Below, piece by piece: positions 58,635 to 64,000 of a stretch of 64,000 nt of DNA. The position numbers and the translations under genes are program-made. The stretch comes from Streptomyces sp. NBC_00287. Its GTDB lineage: Bacteria; Actinomycetota; Actinomycetes; Streptomycetales; Streptomycetaceae. Location of the stretch: NCBI RefSeq assembly GCF_036173105.1, contig NZ_CP108053.1, positions 1,674,001-1,738,000 on the forward strand, in the 5' to 3' direction. The notes under the pieces are model-generated. The model did not search any database. It had not been told where the DNA came from and was given only the letters and a program-made list of their open reading frames with translations. Position 1 is the stretch's first letter; every line of letters starts with the position of its first letter.

Positions 58635-59769
58635 GCTGGCCCTCCATCAGGGAAACGAAGCGGTCGAACAGGTACGCGGCGTCGTGCGGGCCCGCTGCCG
58701 CTTCGGGGTGGTACTGGACGCTGAAGGCCGGGCGGTCGAGGAGCTGGAGCCCCTCCACCACGTTGTCGTTCAGGCAGACGTGGGAGACCTCGGCGCGGCC
58801 GTAGGGGGTCTCGGAGACCTTGTCGGTCGGGGCGTCGACGGCGAAGCCGTGATTGTGCGCGGTGACCTCGACCTTGCCGGTCGTACGGTCCTGCACCGGC
58901 TGGTTGATGCCGCGGTGGCCGTACTTCAGCTTGTAGGTTCCGAAGCCCAGCGCGCGGCCCAGGATCTGGTTGCCGAAGCAGATGCCGAACAGCGGGGTGC
59001 CGCGCTCCAGGACCGCCTGCATCACGGAGACGGGGTGGTCGGCGGTGGCCGGGTCACCGGGGCCGTTGGAGAAGAACACGCCGTCCGGGTTCACGGCGAA
59101 GACGTCCTCGGCGGTCGCCGTCGCGGGGAGCACGTGCACCTCGATGCCGCGCTCGGCCATCCGGTGCGGGGTCATGCCCTTGATGCCGAGGTCCACGGCG
59201 GCGACGGTGAACTTCTTCGCGCCGATCGCGGGGACGACGTACGCCTCCTTGGTCGCGACCTCGGCGGAGAGGTCGGCGCCCTTCATCTCGGGGGCCTGGC
59301 GCACCTCGGCGAGCATGGTGCCCTCGTCGGGCAGGGCGTTGCCGGAGAAGATGCCGACGCGCATGGCGCCGCGCTCCCGCAGATGGCGCGTCAACGCGCG
59401 CGTGTCGATGTTGGAGATACCGACGACACCCTGCTGGCGCAGCTCGTCGTCCAGCGAGCGCCGGGAGCGCCAGTTGGACGGCACGCGCGCGGGGTCGCGC
59501 ACGACGTACCCGGCGACCCAGATCTGCTTCGACTCCGGGTCCTCGTCGTTGACGCCGGTGTTGCCGACGTGCGGGGCGGTCATCACGACGACCTGGCGGT
59601 GGTACGACGGGTCGGTGAGGGTCTCCTGGTAACCCGTCATGCCCGTGGAGAACACGGCCTCGCCGAAGGTCACCCCCACGGCCCCGTAGGCACGGCCGCG
59701 GAAGATCCGGCCGTCCTCCAGGACGAGGACGGCGGGAACCTTGGTGGCTCCCCTTGTGGAGGTCGTCAT
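58627..59769 (-). CDS. carA: Carbamoyl-phosphate synthase small (glutaminase) subunit
   Basis: 380 residues from ATG 59769-59767 ([20 protein letters not shown]). N-terminal half has [20 protein letters not shown]. The class I glutamine amidotransferase domain (about 190-378) has the nucleophile [17 protein letters not shown], with His and Glu in [18 protein letters not shown]. It feeds ammonia to CarB. The start overlaps the upstream PH-domain gene (ATGA). Confidence 0.98.
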
Positions 59770-60326
59770 CGTGCGCCTTCCGTGTTGTTGATCATTTGGT
59801 TCAGGGTGTCGACCCACGCGGTGTGCTCGGCGGCCGTGTCCGAGCGGAAGCCGGAGTCGATCAGCCGGTCGCCGTGCGCCCAGGTCACCACGAGCAGTCC
59901 GCCCTCGGTCAGGACCTTGCCGGCGATGCCCTTGTCGAGCCGGGCCTCGCGCAGCTGTCCGGCCGGGACGAAGAAGTCGCTCGCCCCGGGGCGTACGACG
60001 TGCAGGCCCGCGTCCGTCAGCGTCAGCTCGACCCGACTGCGGGTGCCCAGGCCGTGCGCCACGATGCGGTCGAGCCACTGCCCGGCGGTGGTGGAGCCGT
60101 GGTAACGGCCGCTCATCGTCAGTGTGGCCTCGCCCGGCTCGGACGGCGCGCTGGGCAGCTCGGGCAGGTCGCCCTGGAGCGTGCCGCGCCATTTCCAGCC
60201 CTCGCGCATCAGCCAGTAGACGAGCGCGACGAAGAGGGCGAGGCCGACGAGCCACCCGATACGGGCTGCCCAGTCGGTCACCTCGGCCGACTTCTGTTCG
60301 GCGGCGATGGTCAGAAGTGGTGTCAC
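59766..60326 (-). CDS. Membrane PH-domain protein of the pyr operon (Rv1382-like)
   Basis: 186 residues from GTG 60326-60324. One N-terminal membrane helix (about 20-42: [20 protein letters not shown]), a basic turn (REGWKWR), and a C-terminal PH-like beta domain (about 70-180: [58 protein letters not shown]). The same gene sits between pyrC and carA in mycobacteria (Rv1382) and other actinobacteria. The function is unknown. Overlaps of 4 bases with pyrC and carA show tight coupling. A role in anchoring or regulating the pathway at the membrane, where PyrD works, is possible but unproven. Confidence 0.8.
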   Translation of the reverse strand: MTPLLTIAAEQKSAEVTDWAARIGWLVGLALFVALVYWLMREGWKWRGTLQGDLPELPSAPSEPGEATLTMSGRYHGSTTAGQWLDRIVAHGLGTRSRVELTLTDAGLHVVRPGASDFFVPAGQLREARLDKGIAGKVLTEGGLLVVTWAHGDRLIDSGFRSDTAAEHTAWVDTLNQMINNTEGAR

Positions 60327-61609
60327 GTGAGCTTCCCGTCGACGAGCGTGGCCTTGCCCCGGAGCCACGTGTGCGTCACACGGCCCGGCAGCTCACGCCC
60401 CTCGTACGGAGTGTTGCGGCTGCGCGAGGCGAAGCCCGCGGGGTCCACGGACCCACGGTATTCCGTGTCGACGAGCGTGAGGTTGGCGGGCTCACCAGCC
60501 GAGACGGGACGGCCGTGGCCCTTCGCCTGCCCGATCTCGGCGGGCTTGAAGGACATGCGCTCGGCGACCCCGGCCCAGGTGAGGAGCCCGGTGTCCACCA
60601 TCGTCTCCTGGACCACTGACAACGCGGTCTCCAGACCGACCATGCCCATGGCGGCCGCGGCCCACTCGCAGTCCTTGTCCTCGTGCGGATGCGGGGCGTG
60701 GTCCGTGGCGACGATGTCGATCGTGCCGTCGGCGAGGGCCTCGCGCAGGGCGAGCACATCGCGCTCGGTGCGCAGCGGCGGGTTCACCTTGTAGACCGGG
60801 TTGTACGTCCGCACCAGCTCGTCGGTGAGGAGCAGGTGGTGCGGGGTGACCTCGGCGGTGACGTCGATGCCGCGGGACTTGGCCCAGCGCACGAGCTCCA
60901 CGGACCCGGCGGTCGACAGGTGGCAGATGTGGACGCGGGAGCCGACGTGCTCGGCGAGCAGGACATCCCGGGCGATGATCGATTCTTCGGCCACCGCGGG
61001 CCAGCCCCCGAGACCCAGCTCGGCGGAGACGACGCCCTCGTTCATCTGGGCGCCCTCGGTCAGCCGCGGCTCCTGGGCGTGCTGGGCGACGACCCCGCCG
61101 AAGGCCTTCACGTACTCCAGCGCCCGCCGCATGATCACGGCGTCGTCGACGCACTTGCCGTCGTCGGAGAAGACGGTGACCCCGGCGGCCGACTCGTGCA
61201 TGGCGCCCAGCTCGGCGAGCTTCTTGCCCTCCAGGCCGATGGTCACGGCACCGATGGGCTGCACATCGCAGTAGCCGTGCTGCTGGCCGAGCCGGTAGAC
61301 CTGCTCGACCACACCGGCGGTGTCGGCGACGGGGAAGGTGTTGGCCATGGCGAACACCGCGGTGTAGCCACCGCTCGCCGCCGCGCGCGTGCCGGTCAGA
61401 ACCGTCTCGGAGTCCTCGCGGCCGGGCTCGCGCAGATGGGTGTGCAGATCGACCAGGCCCGGCAGCAGCACCTTGCCTGCGGCCTCGACGACCTCGGCGC
61501 CCTCGTCGGAGAGCCCGGTGCCGACGGCCTCGATCAACGAACCGTTGATCAGCACGTCCTGCGGCTCGCCGCCGAGCACCTTCGCACCACGGATCAGGAT
61601 CTTGCTCAT
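60323..61609 (-). CDS. pyrC: Dihydroorotase (class I)
   Basis: 428 residues. Cyclises carbamoyl aspartate to dihydroorotate. Zinc ligands are visible: [20 protein letters not shown] (HxH), [20 protein letters not shown] (His), [20 protein letters not shown] (catalytic Asp). [19 protein letters not shown] belongs to the class I site. The stop overlaps the next gene (GTGA), and the start lies 5 bases after pyrB. Confidence 0.97.
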   Translation of the reverse strand: MSKILIRGAKVLGGEPQDVLINGSLIEAVGTGLSDEGAEVVEAAGKVLLPGLVDLHTHLREPGREDSETVLTGTRAAASGGYTAVFAMANTFPVADTAGVVEQVYRLGQQHGYCDVQPIGAVTIGLEGKKLAELGAMHESAAGVTVFSDDGKCVDDAVIMRRALEYVKAFGGVVAQHAQEPRLTEGAQMNEGVVSAELGLGGWPAVAEESIIARDVLLAEHVGSRVHICHLSTAGSVELVRWAKSRGIDVTAEVTPHHLLLTDELVRTYNPVYKVNPPLRTERDVLALREALADGTIDIVATDHAPHPHEDKDCEWAAAAMGMVGLETALSVVQETMVDTGLLTWAGVAERMSFKPAEIGQAKGHGRPVSAGEPANLTLVDTEYRGSVDPAGFASRSRNTPYEGRELPGRVTHTWLRGKATLVDGKLT

Positions 61610-61614
61610 GTGTC

Positions 61615-62592
61615 TTACTTCTCCTCGATACGGGTGTGGGTGACGGCGGGCTGGTTGCCGCCCAGCAGCAGATACAGAACGGCCATCCGGATGGAGACTC
61701 CGTTTGCGACCTGCTCGATGGCGGTGCAGCGCTCGGAGTCGGCGACCTCGGCGGTGATCTCCATGCCCCGGACCATCGGGCCCGGGTGCATCACGATGGC
61801 GTGCTCGGGCATCCGCGCCATGCGGTCGCCGTCGAGGCCGTAGCGCCGCGAGTACTCGCGCTCGGTGGGGAAGAACGCGGCGTTCATCCGCTCACGCTGG
61901 ACCCGCAGCATCATCACCGCGTCGGACTTGGGCAGCGTGCTGTCGAGGTCGAACGAGACCTCGCAGGGCCAGGTCTCGACACCGACCGGCACCAGTGTCG
62001 GAGGGGCGACGAGGGTGACTTCGGCGCCGAGGGTGTGCAGCAGATCGACGTTGGAGCGGGCGACCCGGCTGTGCAGGACGTCGCCGACGAGCGTGATGCG
62101 CTTGCCCGCCAGGTCCTGACCGATCCCGGCGTCCCGGCCGACGAGCCGACGGCGCATGGTGAAGGCGTCCAGCAGGGCCTGGGTCGGGTGCTGGTGGGTG
62201 CCGTCACCGGCGTTGATGACGACCGCGTCGATCCAGCCGGAGTTGGCGAGCCGGTACGGCGCTCCCGAGGCGCCGTGCCGGATCACCACGGCGTCGACGC
62301 CCATGGCCTCCAGCGTCTGGGCGGTGTCCTTGAGGGACTCGCCCTTGGACACGCTGGAGCCCTTGGCGGAGAAGTTGATGACGTCCGCGGACAGCCGCTT
62401 CTCGGCGGCCTCGAAGGAGATACGCGTACGCGTGGAGTCCTCGAAGAAGAGGTTGACGATGGTGCGGCCGCGCAGGGTCGGCAGCTTCTTGATGGGGCGG
62501 TCGGCCACCCGGGCCATCTCCTCGGCGGTGTCGAGGATCTGGACGGCGTCGTCGCGGGTGAGGTCGGCGGCCGAGATGAGATGACGCTGCAT
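61615..62592 (-). CDS. pyrB: Aspartate carbamoyltransferase catalytic subunit
   Basis: 325 residues. Condenses carbamoyl phosphate with aspartate. The carbamoyl phosphate loop [50 protein letters not shown] and [20 protein letters not shown] are intact. No pyrI regulatory subunit is present, as usual in actinobacteria, where control falls to PyrR. It follows pyrR by 84 bases. Confidence 0.97.
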   Translation of the reverse strand: MQRHLISAADLTRDDAVQILDTAEEMARVADRPIKKLPTLRGRTIVNLFFEDSTRTRISFEAAEKRLSADVINFSAKGSSVSKGESLKDTAQTLEAMGVDAVVIRHGASGAPYRLANSGWIDAVVINAGDGTHQHPTQALLDAFTMRRRLVGRDAGIGQDLAGKRITLVGDVLHSRVARSNVDLLHTLGAEVTLVAPPTLVPVGVETWPCEVSFDLDSTLPKSDAVMMLRVQRERMNAAFFPTEREYSRRYGLDGDRMARMPEHAIVMHPGPMVRGMEITAEVADSERCTAIEQVANGVSIRMAVLYLLLGGNQPAVTHTRIEEK

Positions 62593-62676
62593 CTGTCAGG
62601 CTCCGTAAGGCAGTTCAGATATCGGGAGATTCCGGGCAGACGAGCGCACACCGAAGAGGCGTACGCGATCCGTCTG

Positions 62677-63279
<603 letters not shown>

Positions 63280-63388
63280 ACGTCGGGTTTGCGTCATCCA
63301 CCGTAGCAGGCCGGGAAACGGACCCGGATCACCCCCTTGGCCCAATCGGTTGCCGCTGCCACGGAAGAGTCGGTGTGGACCATTCGGC

Positions 63389-63430
63389 TTGACGCAGAAG
63401 AGTCACGCTGCGTAACCTCACAGTGAGTTA
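63389..63430 (+). promoter_or_regulatory. bldD promoter with two BldD boxes
   Basis: TTGACG (63389-63394), 18 bases, TAACCT (63413-63418). Two TnAC-N5-GTnA BldD boxes are present: TCAC GCTGC GTAA (63403-63415) in the spacer and -10, and TCAC AGTGA GTTA (63418-63430) just after it. BldD is known to repress its own gene at such sites. Confidence 0.85.
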
Positions 63431-63486
63431 CCAGCCGCGCGGCAGGAAGACGGCCGGCCGCGTCGACACAGTGTCCGGGGAGCTAT

Positions 63487-63987
63487 ATGTCCAGCGAATA
63501 CGCCAAACAGCTCGGGGCCAAGCTCCGGGCCATCCGCACCCAGCAGGGCCTTTCCCTCCACGGTGTCGAGGAGAAGTCCCAGGGACGCTGGAAGGCCGTG
63601 GTGGTCGGTTCGTACGAGCGCGGTGACCGCGCCGTGACCGTGCAGCGCCTTGCCGAGCTGGCGGATTTCTACGGCGTTCCGGTGCAGGAGCTGCTGCCCG
63701 GCACCACGCCGGGCGGGGCCGCCGAGCCGCCGCCGAAGCTGGTCCTTGACCTGGAGCGACTGGCCCATGTCCCGGCCGAGAAGGCGGGCCCCCTCCAGCG
63801 CTACGCCGCGACGATCCAGTCCCAGCGCGGTGACTACAACGGCAAGGTGCTCTCGATCCGCCAGGACGACCTGCGCACACTCGCCGTCATTTACGACCAG
63901 TCCCCCTCGGTCCTCACCGAGCAGCTGATCAGCTGGGGCGTGCTGGACGCCGACGCTCGCCGCGCGGTGACCCACGAGGAGAGCTGA
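63487..63987 (+). CDS. bldD: BldD, c-di-GMP-responsive developmental repressor
   Basis: 166 residues, complete. N-terminal XRE helix-turn-helix (about 5-70: KQLGAKLRAIRTQQGLSLHG, SYERGDRAVTVQRLAELADF). The C-terminal domain (about 80-166) carries the signature RGD-x8-RQDD with Arg114, Asp116, Arg125 and Asp128, which binds tetrameric c-di-GMP and drives dimerisation. BldD represses sporulation genes during vegetative growth. The gene diverges from pyrR, and the promoter has BldD boxes for autorepression. Sequence runs 13 bases past the stop, to the window's end. Confidence 0.98.
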   Translation: MSSEYAKQLGAKLRAIRTQQGLSLHGVEEKSQGRWKAVVVGSYERGDRAVTVQRLAELADFYGVPVQELLPGTTPGGAAEPPPKLVLDLERLAHVPAEKAGPLQRYAATIQSQRGDYNGKVLSIRQDDLRTLAVIYDQSPSVLTEQLISWGVLDADARRAVTHEES

Positions 63988-64000
63988 CCCTTCTGCCGAC

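Overview
The window is a very GC-rich actinobacterial chromosome segment and almost certainly comes from a Streptomyces. The evidence is strong GC bias at third codon positions, GTG/TTG starts with GGAGG-type ribosome sites, terminators without U-tracts, and a set of Streptomyces landmarks: an SCO1431-family micro-protein, a riboflavin/histidine cluster, a chitinase with DasR-like operators, the nucleoid protein sIHF, a complete pyr operon, and the developmental master regulator bldD at the right end. Nothing suggests a plasmid, prophage, biosynthetic cluster or CRISPR locus. This is core-arm chromosome with islands of accessory transport and catabolism. No rRNA or tRNA gene was seen.

Layout. 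0-6 kb: C-terminal end of a GH18 chitinase, a TetR regulator, a 46-residue membrane protein, a Tat-exported C39-type peptidase, a small P-loop kinase, a candidate small RNA, and a CbxX/EccA-like AAA+ ATPase carrying a rare TTA (bldA-dependent) codon. 6-13.5 kb, minus strand: two CNNM/CorC-type membrane proteins, then ribE-ribM-ribBA-ribH-hisE-hisG plus a PH-domain protein, with a textbook FMN riboswitch ahead of ribE. 13.6-22.8 kb: large chitinase, SDR protein, ROK repressor divergent from an MFS transporter with a palindrome between them, an NCS2 uracil/xanthine permease, a GH6 cellulase-like protein with a second TTA codon, and a DUF5995 protein.

22.8-36.4 kb: a flavin amine oxidase plus carbon-nitrogen hydrolase pair that resembles the amino-acid 2-monooxygenase/amidase (DavB/DavA) logic, a 164-bp palindromic element, an MFS transporter, then a GntR-controlled ABC importer of the iron(III)/2-aminoethylphosphonate type followed by an unusual HAD-phosphatase/EEP-phosphodiesterase fusion. 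After these come an SRPBCC protein, an Lrp regulator with an amino-acid permease, and a GNAT enzyme. 36.4-45 kb: GuaB1-type IMPDH/GMP-reductase homologue, barstar, SorC regulator, rpe, MMPL transporter, rsmB and fmt with a 22-23-bp tandem repeat between them.

45-64 kb: a small HTH-like protein, a 63-bp minisatellite, priA (helicase-defective type), metK, coaBC, rpoZ, gmk, sIHF, then the pyrimidine operon pyrR-pyrB-pyrC-(Rv1382-like)-carA-carB-pyrD-pyrF. It has a PyrR-binding hairpin overlapping the pyrR ribosome site and is divergent from bldD, whose promoter carries two BldD boxes. Genes from pyrR to metK all run leftward and link UMP synthesis with GMP kinase, omega subunit, CoA and S-adenosylmethionine synthesis.

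No single wholly new defence or mobile system is evident. The best candidates for something undescribed are the ABC importer/HAD-EEP fusion locus, the DavBA-like pair, the small RNA candidate at 3.76 kb, and the two repeat arrays.
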